Source: Gelatoporia subvermispora B
Taxonomy: Eukaryota; Basidiomycota; Agaricomycetes; Polyporales; Gelatoporiaceae
Reading direction: 5' to 3'
NCBI GenBank assembly: GCA_000320605.2
Contig: KB445797.1
Location: forward strand, 1,648,997-1,712,996
DNA: 64,000 nt
Shown here in pieces: positions 49,776 through 61,637 of the stretch; position 1 is the first letter of the stretch; every line of letters starts with the position of its first letter. Position numbers and translations under genes: made by a program. The notes beneath the pieces were generated by a model that saw only the letters and a program-made list of their open reading frames with translations, searched no databases and had not been told where the DNA came from.

Positions 49776-52187
49776 TCAATCTTCTTCATTGGGAGTTGGA
49801 GTTGAAAAATAGTCGTCACAGTCGCAGCAGTTCCTATGCTTGTATCTTCTGATAGTATTGTCGTTGGAGTGCGGAACTGAAGTTCGAGATCCTCTGTTAG
49901 CATCGTGGGATTTCTGCCGATTACTGATTTCCGAAGGTTGAGATAGAGCCGAGGGGACTATGTTTCTCATCAGGTTCGTTTTCAGCAGGTCCTGAGGTGA
50001 CTTACCGCAACAGCACAACAAGCCAGGATGAATCTTTGCCATAACATTAATCAATGTCTCGTTGGATCGAGTAGGACCCTGCACGCACGATGTGCCAACT
50101 TGCGAAATGGACTTATCCGCCAGCAGGCTCGTAATAAACAAGTCAATGAGATAAAACGCTGTCGCACCCCGTCGCCTGAGGTCTGAAATGACGCGACCAT
50201 AGGATAGTCAGTACTCACAGACAACACTGTGGGATGGTTCTTAGACAACCGCGTACGGAACATGTACAAATTACTTACAGCGCGAAGTAGAAAATCCTGT
50301 CGCGCACGAAAAGCACCATGACCGGCGCAAGCCGTCTCAACTCCTCAAAATTGAACGTCCAAACCATTTTCCAGGATAGAACCCTACTGAGGTTACGGAA
50401 GGAGTTCCATAATATAAACCCGAGGAGGCACCTGGCTGCACTCTGGAGCAAACACCTGTAAAGTTTGGACATCTAGTAATCGCAGTGCTGTATGTATGTC
50501 ATGATCGCGTCAGATTACCTTGCTTGTCAAGTTACCTTGCTTGTCAAGGTTGTTGTGCACCCCCATAATTCACAAGCGCCGAGACATTTCTGACAAACAC
50601 AACCAAGCAACAGCCCGGGCGCTTTGAAACAGAGTACTCAGTCCAGATCGTAGAAGTAACAAGTCGTAGCATTACATGGTGCTACTACCTTCACATCCGA
50701 AGTCCGTCAAAAAGTCAATCTTGTCCATTGGGAACTTGGAGTACAATCGTTGCTGTTTGTACTCCCCACACAGTGTGGTCCGGTCCCTTGCCCGTGATCA
50801 TATATCTGAGTTCGAAATAGACCATCGGCAATACGGGTTGAGCTCAGAATGTATGCGGGTCCCGCTGTTTAAGATAAAACTCCGATTGTATTTGAGCATG
50901 CGGGGTTGAAATCGATACATATCACACAGTTGCCTAAACGTCCCAACTCATCTACTGGGTAGACAAGCAAGGTTGCTGTTGGCGTAAGCCGACGCTTCCC
51001 GAGTATGCTCGTCTGCTGATCTTACCGAAGTGTAGTGAACTCGGCCGGTGCAGGTGGGACACAAGATCTCGCGTCCGATGCTCTGACGAGCCGAGTGTAC
51101 CAGGAAAGTATGCTCCCAGCAGGACGGTCTCTGACAGATGTGACAACGATGTTCAGACCGGCACGACGAATATGACCTTCGGCACAAAGTATGAGTCCTG
51201 TGGCTATCAGTGCGCGTTGGAACTCACCGTTAACTCAACTACGGATGTTTTAGAGTCATTTAAGTGTCCAATCAATTATAACCGGAGCATAACCGTATTA
51301 CTCACGCAGCCAGATTCCGCCTAATATCACCAGTACTGAAGTGGTTCAGAACAGCATGGATCTTCAAGGATCATGGAACTCACCTTTACGAGTCCAACCG
51401 TACACCGCGTAGATTCGGTACATGATGAGGCCCTTTCCCGCTGCGTCAACAAATGCTGGACTCCTTCGTTACAGAATGACCAGTGAATAAACAGAATATA
51501 ATTGTGACCTCGCTTACAAAGCGATATACCAAAGCCATCTCTCGCAGCTATAGGAGAGTCGGACGTAGGAGGAGTGGCCTTCATTCATGAAATCACGAGC
51601 GGAATACTCACAACTGGACAATACTGTCAGTGTTTGGGCAAGGAGTGCTTCGCGCATGTGAGTGGCTTACAGTAGACGAGAACGTTCGGCTTGTATTTCC
51701 TGCAACGTTATGAGCGATTGATTAGACATCTGCGAGTTTTCAACAGTACCGATCAGAATGACACTGCATTTTCTGATCAGTACCACAATGTCTGTTGTAT
51801 CGTGCTTTGACACTCACACCAGGGATGTCAGACCTCCATATCTAGTCATGATGTACAGTAATTTCGGAAAGGTGAATCGCGTTCTGTCCACTATGTCAGC
51901 TCCTTTGGGCAAGCTGGCGTTGATAGTGGTCCCCCACCTCCACACCAACATCAGCTGACATGGATATTCAGCACTGAGATCCCGGAATATCAATTTTACA
52001 AACCTCCTGAGGTGAAGTGAGAATCATGTCGTAAACCACCCACGCAATGCAAGCAGCTGAAAAGAAGGAGGTGAGCTTAGCGCCATAATAAACAATAAAG
52101 AAGCGAACCTGTCGATAAATTGAGTCTGTAAAAGTCTTGCGCTGCTTGCGAGAGAAGGTGTGCTTCGTTTTCCAAACTGGTGGACAT
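49776..52187 (-). pseudogene. DUF6533-family membrane protein gene, probably degenerate
   Basis: The N-terminal exons are clear: 52187-52109 (starting MSTSLENEAHLL), 52056-52004 (AWVVYDMILTSPQE, the DUF6533 signature) and about 51954-51829 (FTFPKLLYIMTRYG). Further minus-strand pieces are SCERWLWYIAL (near 51540), GLIMYRIYAVYGWTRK (near 51400) and, near 50400-50280, MVWTFNFEELRRLAPVMVLF followed by VRDRIFYFAL; all are typical of this basidiomycete multi-pass family. Between 51300 and 50480 I could not find a continuous exon path: the expected middle segments are short or contain stops. The last part (50141-49776) is hydrophilic. The function of the family is unknown. Either the gene is decayed in the middle or the splicing is beyond hand reading. 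Confidence 0.6.
50515..50548. repeat. Two perfect tandem copies of a 17-nt unit
   Basis: ttaccttgcttgtcaag occurs at 50515-50531 and 50532-50548. It lies upstream of the last recognisable DUF6533 exon, in the interval where the reading frame is unclear. Confidence 0.7.
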
Positions 52188-54902
52188 GTCAGAGATGTAT
52201 CAGGGGGACCTCAGAACTCAGGAAGTGGTGAGATGGTGTTTATGTATATGAAAACGGACGAAAACTCCGACTTGGCAGAGCTCTCTGTTCAGGCTAAACA
52301 GCTAGCAAACTGCCGAATATTATTATATGATCGGGGTCTGAAGGAGTTTGCGCGAGGTTTGGGCAACCATATATGAAGGTACTCGTGGAACCATGTCCAA
52401 ATCCTCCGCTTCCGATAGACCGCGTGAAACAGCGGTCGATTGGTTATAGAAGCGGGTTCGTGGCGTCGAACCTGGAGGCCATCTGCCGTCTACCACTGCG
52501 ATGAGAAAACCCGAGCACAAATTGACTGCCTCTGGGGCCATCTACCATCGCTGAGTGATTTTTCGAGCCCGTCGCCGTAGCGATAGTATCGTTTGAATAG
52601 GGACAGATGTAGCACCGCAGCGCAGAACGGGTTTCGGGCGCCCCACGAAGCTATTACAAGGAATGGAACCAGAGAGCATTTTTGTTGGAAATCAGTACTC
52701 GTTTAGTGCTCGACGCGAGCGACTTCCAGAGGGACGGCGTGGCTATATCGGTCGAGCCTGAGAGGTCGTGAGAAGACCGGACACGGTGAGACGCGAGCGG
52801 CTTGTTGCGTGAAGCGCCAACACGTCATGAAAAGAGCAGCCAATTGCAGACATCCCTCACGCATGAGTAGAAGACATCGGTCATATTATTTCTTACTTAT
52901 CCGTATGCGCATTGTCGAGAGTGTTCGAAACTATGCGGATCACAGTAAGGTGGCAGCCGCCATTGAGATAAAGGTGCGTCTCTCTAGCACTGGAGGACTT
53001 GAGAGCTGGCAGGACTGTACACAGCCTACCTGGTTTGACCACTCGGTGTTATGCAACGATCCGATCTACGGTGCTATGTTGAAGAAAATCCAAGGCAATA
53101 CACTACCGTGGGAGACACGAACTATCTTCGGCAGAAGACGTGCGTAGTAACGGATACCAGGCTGCCAGACATAGTCATCCTCGGGCCTCATTGACGCCAT
53201 GGCTGGTTTTTATCCCAGCTATGTCAATATTATATTATCTTCCCATTTGCTATCAAGTTCAACGGCGCGCGGCCACCGTACACATATCTGTGGGCCGCAG
53301 TATGCTATGACCCGCACGAGTCGCATCATGAACGGCTTACCATACGCTCCGACTCAGCAGTCTCGAAGCTGCGACTCTCCAAATGGATGCGGGATCTCAG
53401 GCTGGTCCATGTTCATTGAATGCGTCGAATCATGGTTTCGCTTGCGTTCCTTGCATTCCGCAGGAAGGAATGATTCGAAGGGTCGTGTTGTCAAATACCA
53501 CGCGTTCGACCAATAAAGGAGTCCGGGAGCGGCGCATTATGTCCGTATTCCGCGACGAAGATAGGTTCACAAGGTGAGAATATCTGTATACGACTGCACG
53601 GTGGATTGCTCAGTGCTTATAGAACTGTAAGTTGTGTTCTGCATGTATCTCAGTACTGCAAACTGTTACACGCACAGACTCCTTGGTAGGTAGCTGCTCA
53701 TGGTAAAATCATGTCGAATGTGGCCGTCTCGAATTTATATATTCATGTCTTATGTTCCGCAATGACAAACATTTCCCATGGGATTGTACGGGGTTGCGGT
53801 CATCGGACAATTGTTAGACTTCTGACAGCCCACCTATGGCGATGGCCTCCAACGATATTCAATCACTATATCAATGCCCAATTAATATCTACTCAAGCAC
53901 TCGAGATGGCTCGCATCAGGCATTAAATCGCGTATCGGGAGGGCTCAAAGGCCGACTAGTGGCATGGGACAATCTTTTATTTCCGCTCCGCTCGTCCCCT
54001 TCACTGATCTAATGAGTCCCAAATTTTGCTTGGTTCCCCCGACCACCTTCGGAGAAGAGATTCAGTGCTGGGCCCACCGCCATAAACCCTTTTTCGGTTA
54101 CCCGGAGCCAATTGATGGAATCTTCGGGATAGACAAGGGCGCAAGTCTTGAAGTATAGGTCGACTTAATCGTCACTCACTGCATACGACAAGGCTCATCT
54201 GAGTCGAAGCATCTCGGCGTCAACGTATGTGTACCCTTCTGAACTGTCTGTCCAACGCTTCACATGGGCGGCCCTGGCTTACCGTCAATGCAACCCTCAC
54301 AGCGGGCTCCCTTGCGAGTCTAGTCAATTATATTAACAAGTAAACACTGCATCTTGCTGATCGGAGCATCACAAGCGCGTCTTGCTGGGACATACACATT
54401 GAACTATTGCAGCTCTGGTATGTAATCGCTATCTACTGCCTTTCACTTTACAGCCGCCCATATGCTATCCTTCAATTCCTCATGATTTTTGACGCGTATT
54501 GCTGCCTCCGTCGAAGCTGTTGCCTGAGCCACCTCATGGCTCTCGATGCCCAGTGGGCTCGTGATAACCCAGCGTCTACTTGTGAACGCGTAAGCGCACT
54601 GACAGAATGTCTGCTTCTCCTGCGCTCATACAATCTTGTAGTGACAATCACACTATACAGTACGCGCTCCTCGTCAACTGTCTGAGCACATGCGTAATCA
54701 AGCACCAATCGTATCGATGCCGCCATCGCTTGCTGCTGTGCGTCAGCGCTGTAGCGACTTATGTGAAATGCAAATGTACTGCTGCGCACGATACCAAGGA
54801 CGACCAAGTACATAAATACTCTTCCCGAGACCTGACAAAACGACAAGCTACACATTGCTCCACCCTCACGATAGCCCACTCCTTCATTTCCTTCGTACTA
54901 GC
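52188..54902. other. Intergenic, no gene recognised
   Basis: Frames such as 52809-53147 and 53199-53516 (about 110 codons) lack domain matches and splice partners. Base composition is AT-richer near 53600-53920. I see no repeats or terminal inverted repeats here. Confidence 0.35.
54812..54818 (+). promoter_or_regulatory. Possible TATA box of the P450 gene
   Basis: ATAAATA lies 85-91 nt before the P450 ATG, a fitting distance for a TATA element with a short 5'UTR. Confidence 0.35.
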
Positions 54903-57247
54903 ATGAGTACATCGATCCTCAGCCTACTGTTCTCCCTCGTACTGTCTGCCGCCATTCTTGCGGTATGCAAAATTATACAGGTACTTTTGCGTCCGATATT
55001 GTCTTCGCTGCGCTACGTTCCTGGGCCTCTGAACCCCAGTGTCATATATGGACATTCCAAAGAATTCAGCAAAGTTGGATTCACGGACGCAATGATGGCA
55101 TGGGTCGAGCAATACGGTCACGTTTGCCACTACCACGTGTTCTTCAACGTGAGTTTCCTTATGTCGGTGCGGGACAATGTTGTGACGGGCAGCGGCAGAA
55201 CGAGCATTTTGTTACTACCGACACTCGCGCATTGCACCATATTCTCACTCACGGTGATGTATTTGGCAAGTCCGGAAGAACGAGTCCTCTCTTGGGTAGA
55301 GGTAAGCCATCTACCTTTGAAGCAAGTGGGCGCGATACTCACCCAAGAACAGGCCTTCTCGTTACCGAAGGTGGTGGTTCTTCGCAGCTCCGATTAAACA
55401 TGGACTAATCTGATGCACACAGGCCAGAAGCACAAGACACAGGTGCGTTATGATCATCCAAAGGTTCGCAATATGGCTTCATATCGAGTCTTGCGTAGAG
55501 ACATGTTATGGTGAGTTTGCCATAGTACGCACTCGTGCATCAACTCACTCACTATCGTCAGAATCCTGCCTTTGGACCCGCGCAAATCCGCGAGTTGACT
55601 TGTATTTTTGTCGAGAAGTCTCTGCAGGTGTGCACACACTTCTCTTAAAGGTCTTCGCGTTCACGTTGGGTGCTTCGATTCCGATAGCTTCGCGATATCT
55701 GGATGTCGAAAGTTGAGAAGGCAGGCAACATCGCACGCGTTGACGCCGTGGACGGTTTGGGTAAGATGACGCTAGACGTCATCGGACTCAGTGGTACGTG
55801 TACTGCATCAATCGCTGACGATCATGAAGCTGAATGTTATGAAGGCTTCAGCTATGAGTTTGATTCTCTGAACCCGGATGGCAAGCCGAATGAGCTGAAC
55901 GAAGCCTTCAATGTCATCTTCCGAGAGGGAAAGGAAAGACGTACCTTCTTGAGTCTTTTGGAGATGTACATCCCGCCACTTCGTCACCTCGTGAGTAAAG
56001 AACATCCTTTTTCTCCTTCGTCAGAGTTTTACGTCCATGCTTTATAGCAACTCTCACCCAGCAAAGCCTCCATGCATGCACACAGCATCATGCACAGGAT
56101 CGGCGAGCAACTCATCGCCGAGAAGAAGCAGCAAATTCTTGATGCAGCTGCTAGCCAAGGTCCGGGTGGAGCACCCTCCAAGAATGACGTCCGCGGGCGA
56201 GATCTGCTCTCATTGCTGATGAAGGCAAACATGGCGAAAGACATACCTGACAATCAGAAGATGTCGGATGAGGATATCCTTGCGCGTGAGTAAACTTCGG
56301 TCCCCCGTAGTGATGAACCGCTAAATGATCTTCAGAGGTACCCACGTACGTACGCAGGTCATTCGAACAATGCTGGATTTATGCACTGAGCAATAGGTTC
56401 CTCGCGGCTGGCCACGAGTCGACGAGCACGGCGACAACGTGGTGTCTCTACGCCCTCACGCAGGCGCCTGACGTTCAGCAGAAGCTGCGTGAGGAACTCA
56501 TGAGCGTCTCCACGGACACGCCGACGATGGACGAACTCAACGCACTTCCATACCTCGACGCCGTCATCACGGAGTCTCTGCGTGTATACTCACCAGTCCC
56601 GCAGACCGCTCGTGTGGCGAAAAAAAGCGATGTCGTTCCGCTGGCACGGCCGTTCGTCGACCGCCGAGGACAGGTGCAGCACAGCGTCAAGTGAGTCTGG
56701 ATCGTATACGCTGTTCTGTGGAGAGCCACGGTCTGATAGAGATATTAGAGTGAAGAAAGGCACTTTCGTCATCATCCCCGTCATGGCCGTAAACAAATGC
56801 AAGGCAATCTGGGGCGATGATGCCGAGGTATTCAGGTGCGAGCTCCAGCACTGGCTGATAATGCAAGCCCGCTCACGACTCGCCGGCGGCGGCTGCGCAG
56901 ACCCGAGCGCTGGGAAGAGAAAACGCCAGAGGGAGCCGCCACTGTGCCGAGCGTCTGGAAGCACATCTTCACCTTCCTCGGCGGCCCGCGTGCATGCATC
57001 GGATATCGTTTCGCTCTCATCGAGTACGTCAGCAGTTAGGTTGTGCACACTCACTCATCGAGCTGACGTGCATGCTGTCAGGATGAAAGCCGTGATTTTT
57101 ACCCTCGTCAGAGCGTTTGAGTTCTCTTTGGCAGTCCCTGCAGACGACATCGTGGCGAAGTCTGTCATGGTTCGCCGCTCGTTCGTGAAGAGTGAGATAA
57201 AGAAGGGTGCACAGATGCCGCTCATTGTCAAGCCTTACCGTCACTGA
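54903..57247 (+). CDS. Cytochrome P450 monooxygenase, 14 exons with micro-exons
   Basis: Membrane-anchored (ER) heme-thiolate monooxygenase; substrate unknown. Exons: 54903-55148, 55199-55301, 55353-55370, 55423-55442, 55499-55510, 55562-55627, 55688-55793, 55845-55990, 56048-56285, 56336-56345, 56397-56690, 56749-56835, 56901-57023 and 57082-57247; 544 residues, a normal length. An N-terminal hydrophobic anchor ([14 protein letters not shown]) precedes YVPGPLNPS. Then come [13 protein letters not shown], the I-helix AGHEST (326-331), ExxR in ESLR (381-384), PERW and the heme site [10 protein letters not shown] with Cys481. Four exons are only 18, 20, 12 and 10 nt; without the 12-nt exon a stop is read, and without the 10-nt one the VPTFLAAGHE block is lost. 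The ATG follows a TATA-like box. Fungal P450s near an acyltransferase can act in secondary metabolism, but no core synthase is present. Confidence 0.93.
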
Positions 57248-58061
57248 ACTTCTCAGGGTCAGCACATTCGTATATGGTATCTGTGAGAACAAACTAAAGA
57301 AGCACGACCATAGAGGTTGCATGTTCTCGTATATGTTGTCTGATTATATCCGTCCGACATCGCCTTGAGGACCTTTGGAATGAAAACATTCAGACCATGA
57401 ACTAACCGTATTGAGGCATTGAGTAAATACGAGACATCCACTCGGCTACGGTGACTTACTTTGCACCTCACGCCTTGAATTGAGTGTGCTTGCTACAGAC
57501 GCGTCGGTAATATCACGTGATCGCGTTCGCAAACCCCATAGAGCTTGAGTTTGGATTTTGGGAGTTCCGAGTCTCGCCTGGTGCCTGAATTCCTGAAGGG
57601 CTGGACGTTGAGTGTTCTCAACATGGATGTATTTATACGTCAGTCATTGATTGAAGTCTCAGAGCTGTTACACGAGCGTACCTATGCTCCAGATGAGGAT
57701 GAGATCGCTTCGAGTCTCTGGCAAAGTCCCGATCGCTACGTAAGAATGTCATTGGGAGCAATCGGTATGATTGATGACTTGACTCGGGCAGGCTAATCGT
57801 TGATCAGTCGCATTTATTCATGACGCCTTGAAGACAAGCTCCCTTGATCACCGTTACTCACGCAACCAACTGCACTGCTGATGGAAGAAGGCGATCAATA
57901 ACGCAACATTGCTGGTCATAATTACATATGTTCTGGATGTTATCTACATTAACGTCTGTTGTAATGTTACATTTGCAACGGGGTGGAAGTGATCTTGTCC
58001 TCGTACCGTCCATCACAACACAAGAAGATGCAGAGAGGACCCGTAAAGGTCACTGCTTCAA
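57248..58061. other. Region between the P450 and Hikeshi genes, one hypothetical frame
   Basis: A plus-strand frame at 57545-57796 (83 codons, acidic, MDVFIRQSLIEVSELL inside) is the only candidate. It has no known domain and no visible partner exons. The rest shows nothing. Confidence 0.3.
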
Positions 58062-58809
58062 TCACTCTCTATTCTCCAAGAACCCCAGCCCAGTATTCTG
58101 CACCTTGCTCATGAACGTCTCATACCACTTCGCAATGAGCGCCATTGGGACTTGTGTATCGGGGGTGAGGGTTTGACCACCTGAGACAAAGCTAGAGACG
58201 TAATTGAACAGGTGCTTGACAACGCGCTCCGCCATGAGAGTTGCATCTGAGGCCACCGGCGCCGCCCTGGAGATCGCGGATGGCAGTGTGGTCATCTCGT
58301 TTAGGATCTCCGGGAGGGGCTCAATGGAGAGCCCGAGCAGCGCGGTCAGCGCAGGTCCACCACCTGACGCGGGTGAGCCGGCGAAGAGCGTGTCGTTCGA
58401 CGATACAGCGGAGAAAGTGCCTCGTAGGCGGAAGATCGCAGACGGTTTCTCATTCGAGAGCCTATAGGATGAATGGTGAGTGCTATATGAGAGTCACGAG
58501 GGCTACAAAACGCACATCCCGAGTAACTGAAAGCCCTTCCCTGGCCAGTAAAAGTGCACCGTCGCTCCGTACCCATCCGGAAATGGCACTGTCAAGCAGA
58601 GTGAGCTCCGGCGTCAGTCAGCACATTCAGGGGGGTCGCAGGGTCATGTAGAAGACGAAGCTATTGGATCGACGCATACCTGTTCCCAACAAGAAGACAC
58701 ATATGTGATTTATCGCACTCGCCATCGGCAGCTCGAAGAGTGCATGGGTTTCGTCAACCTGCTGGAGGTTGGTTTGGAGGGGCCGACCGGCGACAAGACA
58801 CCCGAACAT
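58062..58809 (-). CDS. Hikeshi/OPI10-like protein
   Basis: Homologue of Hikeshi, which binds FG-nucleoporins and carries HSP70 into the nucleus under heat stress. Exons on the minus strand: 58809-58680, 58588-58516 and 58461-58062, with introns of 91 and 54 nt; 200 residues against about 197 in animals. The start [14 protein letters not shown] is the family N-terminus. Then come the [18 protein letters not shown] strand block, [31 protein letters not shown] and the C-terminal [14 protein letters not shown]. The protein ends [19 protein letters not shown]. It marks the left edge of the conserved core-gene block. Confidence 0.95.
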
Positions 58810-59378
58810 TTTTAGGAGGTATCTTCAGAAGACTGCAGACACGATACGTAGGGCTATGATGTCGACTGGAACGTTCACTGCGATGTCCAATGATCACAGC
58901 TGAGCTCGTAGGATGCTTAGAATAGAATAACGGAAGAGAAACCATGAAATTGGGGCCACTTGTATAGCAACAACTCAAGATGTTCCAGCAGTTTCGAGCA
59001 ACCTGCTAGGCCCACGCCCCCTTTCGCGGTCAGCCCCAAACCACAACGATCTCAGACTCACCCCTTTCCTTACGTTCATCTTGTAATTTCTGAAATTCTT
59101 TCAGAATCGCAATATACTCGTCGATGATCCATCGCGATAGCGCAAAGAGAGAGATCAGCGTGGGCGGTTAGTCAGGGTCGACGGTGACTCGAAGAGCCGA
59201 AAATTGCCCCGTCCACGTAGACGATCACCTGGCGAGTCCACTGCGTGTTCGAGACATTCAGTGTCGTTGTCGACATATAGAACGGCCGGTCCAGGGTCGC
59301 TGCGCACAGATGTCCTGTCGGGGACGTCTATTTACCCCCTTGTCTTTTCCCAGCATCTTGTCGAGACGCGCCCACACC
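58810..59378. other. Region between the Hikeshi and aminotransferase genes
   Basis: The two genes are transcribed away from each other, so both promoters lie here. A 45-codon minus-strand frame ending at 59030 (EYIAILKEFQKLQDERKERG, coiled-coil-like) could be the last exon of an unseen gene or chance. 59310-59378 may code an N-terminal extension of the aminotransferase. Confidence 0.4.
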
Positions 59379-61315
59379 ATGCGACCTCTCACTCCCGCCG
59401 ACCTCAACCCCGCCATCCTCAAAGTCCAGTATGCCGTCCGTGGCGAGCTCGCCATCAAGGCGGAGGAGTTTCGCGAGAAGCTCCAGGCGGGTCACAAGGA
59501 CCTGCCCTTCACAAAAGTCATCTCCTCGAACATAGGCAACCCTCAGCAGAAGGGACTGGACCAGCCACCTCTCACGTTCAGCCGACAGGTGAGTTCCGGC
59601 TTCACGCATCTCATACTCACCGCTGTAGGTGTCGTTTGCGCGCGGCGCGAGTTTCGCTGCGACAGACGACACAACACGGTCTCTGGGCTTGGAAACGCGA
59701 CGCACTGTCTGCGCTGAAACTTTCGGAGCGCATATATGCGCATATACGGACCTTATACTCGCTCGTAGAGCTGGGGTGTTTGTGTCGTGCCTCCTCGGTC
59801 ATGCTGCAGCACTACTAAGAAACAGAGAGGGGAGCAGCATTCCGCAGGCCTCTCACGTTCTGTACTCGGAAGTCTTGACAACTCTGATGAACAGTGTCGA
59901 GACTACTGACCCAGCCATCTGTTGAGCAGTCTCGACTATGGGGGAGGGTCGAATCATCTGACGGCCTGCGGTGGCGTATCACCTGTCCTGCATCTTCCCT
60001 GTATACCCGTCTCCGGATGAGAACTGACCATGAGGTTAGGTTGCGGCACTGATGGAGTACCCGCCGCTCGTCGAGCTTGTCAAGGACAAGTGGCCACAGG
60101 ACGTGATCGAGCGCGCGCAGGAGCTGCAGGAGGAGATCGGATCCATTGGCGCGTACTCCCATAGCAAGGGTGTCCCGCTCATCCGGAAGCACGTCGCCAA
60201 GTTCATCGAAGGTGAGTCTGCTCGCCCTTGCGCCCGTCGCAAACGCCGCTCACACCTCTGCGCCAGAGCGCGACGGGTACCCATCGGACCCGGAGGACAT
60301 CTTCCTCACCGCCGGCGCGTCCGCCGGCGTCTCGCTCCTGCTGAACGTGCTCATCACGCCCCCGACGACCGGCATCCTCATCCCCATCCCGCAGTACCCG
60401 CTCTACACGGCGACGCTCGCGCAGTACAACGGCGTCGCGCTCCCGTACCACCTCTCCGAGCCGGACGGCTGGAAGACGTCGCTCGCCGAGATCGAGGCAG
60501 CCATCGTGAAGGCGCAGCAAGACGGGATCACCGCGAAGGCGCTCGTGATCATCAACCCGGGCAACCCCACGGGCGCGCTGCTCGACCTGGAGACGATGGA
60601 GGCCGTCGTGCGCCTCTGCGAGCAGCACAGCCTCGTGCTCCTCGCGGACGAGGTTTACCAGTACAATCTGCACAAGCCCGAGTCGCACCCGTTCCACTCG
60701 TTCAAGCAGGTCGTGCGCCGGCTCGGCTCGCCGATCCCCCTGTTCAGCTTCCACTCGATCTCGAAGGGCGTCAAGGGCGAGTGCGGGCGGCGCGGCGGCT
60801 ACTTCGAGTGCACGAACATCAGCCCCGAGGTGCGCGCGCTGCTGTACAAGATGGTCAGCGTCGGCCTCTGCCCGCCGCTCGCGGGCCAGATTGGCGTCGA
60901 CTGCCTCGTGCGCTCGCCCAAGCCCGGCCAGCCGTCGTACCCGCTCTGGAAGAAGGAGACGGACGAGATTGCCGCCGCGCTCGCGCAGCGCACCCAGCTC
61001 ATGGCCGCCCGTCTGAACGCGCTCCCCGGTGTGTCATGCGTCGAGTCCCCCGGCGCACTGTACCTCTACCCCCGCTTGGAGCTGCCGCAGAAGGCAGTTG
61101 AGGCGGCGCAGAAGCTGGGCAAGCCCGCGGACGCACTCTACGCGATGGAGCTCCTCGAAGATACCGGCATTTGCGTCGTGCCTGGCTCTGGGTTCGGGCA
61201 GAAGGACGGCGAGCACCACTACAGACTGACGTGTCTGTGCCCTGGTGTTGAGGAGTACGTCGGCGCATTGGAGAACTTCCACATGAAGTTCTTGGAGAAA
61301 TACGGTGGTTTGTGA
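59379..61315 (+). CDS. ALT1: Alanine aminotransferase (PLP, class I)
   Basis: Interconverts alanine + 2-oxoglutarate and pyruvate + glutamate. Exons: 59379-59588, 60040-60211 and 60267-61315; 476 residues with the start MRPLTPADLNPAILK. Family marks in order: VQYAVRGELAIKAEE, SNIGNPQQ, GAYSHSKGVPLIRKH, FLTAGASAGV, INPGNPTGALL, LADEVYQYN and the PLP lysine in SISKGVKGECGRRGG (Lys294), ending with PGSGFGQ and HYRLTCL. The first intron is 451 nt, about eight times the local norm; the second is 55 nt. An upstream in-frame ATG at 59310 adds 23 residues that are Arg-rich, hydroxylated and without acidic residues, like a mitochondrial presequence, so cytosolic and mitochondrial forms may come from one gene. 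The coding sequence is distinctly GC-rich, unlike the left 58 kb. Confidence 0.96.
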
Positions 61316-61637
61316 GATCTAGGCGGGATCTGCATGTCTGGTCATTGTGCGGTTAGATACAACAGTTTGGTTTCGGATGCACTGATTGTACAACTACGTC
61401 TGATGCTCACACTCCACTCAAAAACATGAAATAGAACATTGCATACTATGGCTTGCACGATGATTGCGCATTGGACGGATGAGTTTCCCGTTACAGATTA
61501 AACAAGCCCATGAATTACGAGTTCGATAGGTCATATAAGTCTAGTATACAAACTGATCATACATACAGGTACCTTCGAGAAGTCCGTGTTGCATCCTACA
61601 ACTCTTCCTCCGGCGCATATATCCTGTCATCTACAAT
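61316..61637. other. Convergent intergenic region, 3' ends of ALT and HMG-CoA lyase
   Basis: About 320 nt, AT-richer than the genes around it, with no coding sequence. It holds the 3'UTRs of two convergent genes. Confidence 0.5.

Noticed and set aside
55991..56061. 3' splice site at 56061 for P450 exon 9
   Set aside because: It gives the wrong frame; the site at 56047 keeps the frame and yields the expected [15 protein letters not shown] helix.
60052..61101. 349-codon plus frame and 183-codon minus frame inside the aminotransferase
   Set aside because: Arg/Ala-rich shadows of a GC-rich exon; the true frame carries the PLP lysine and all family motifs.
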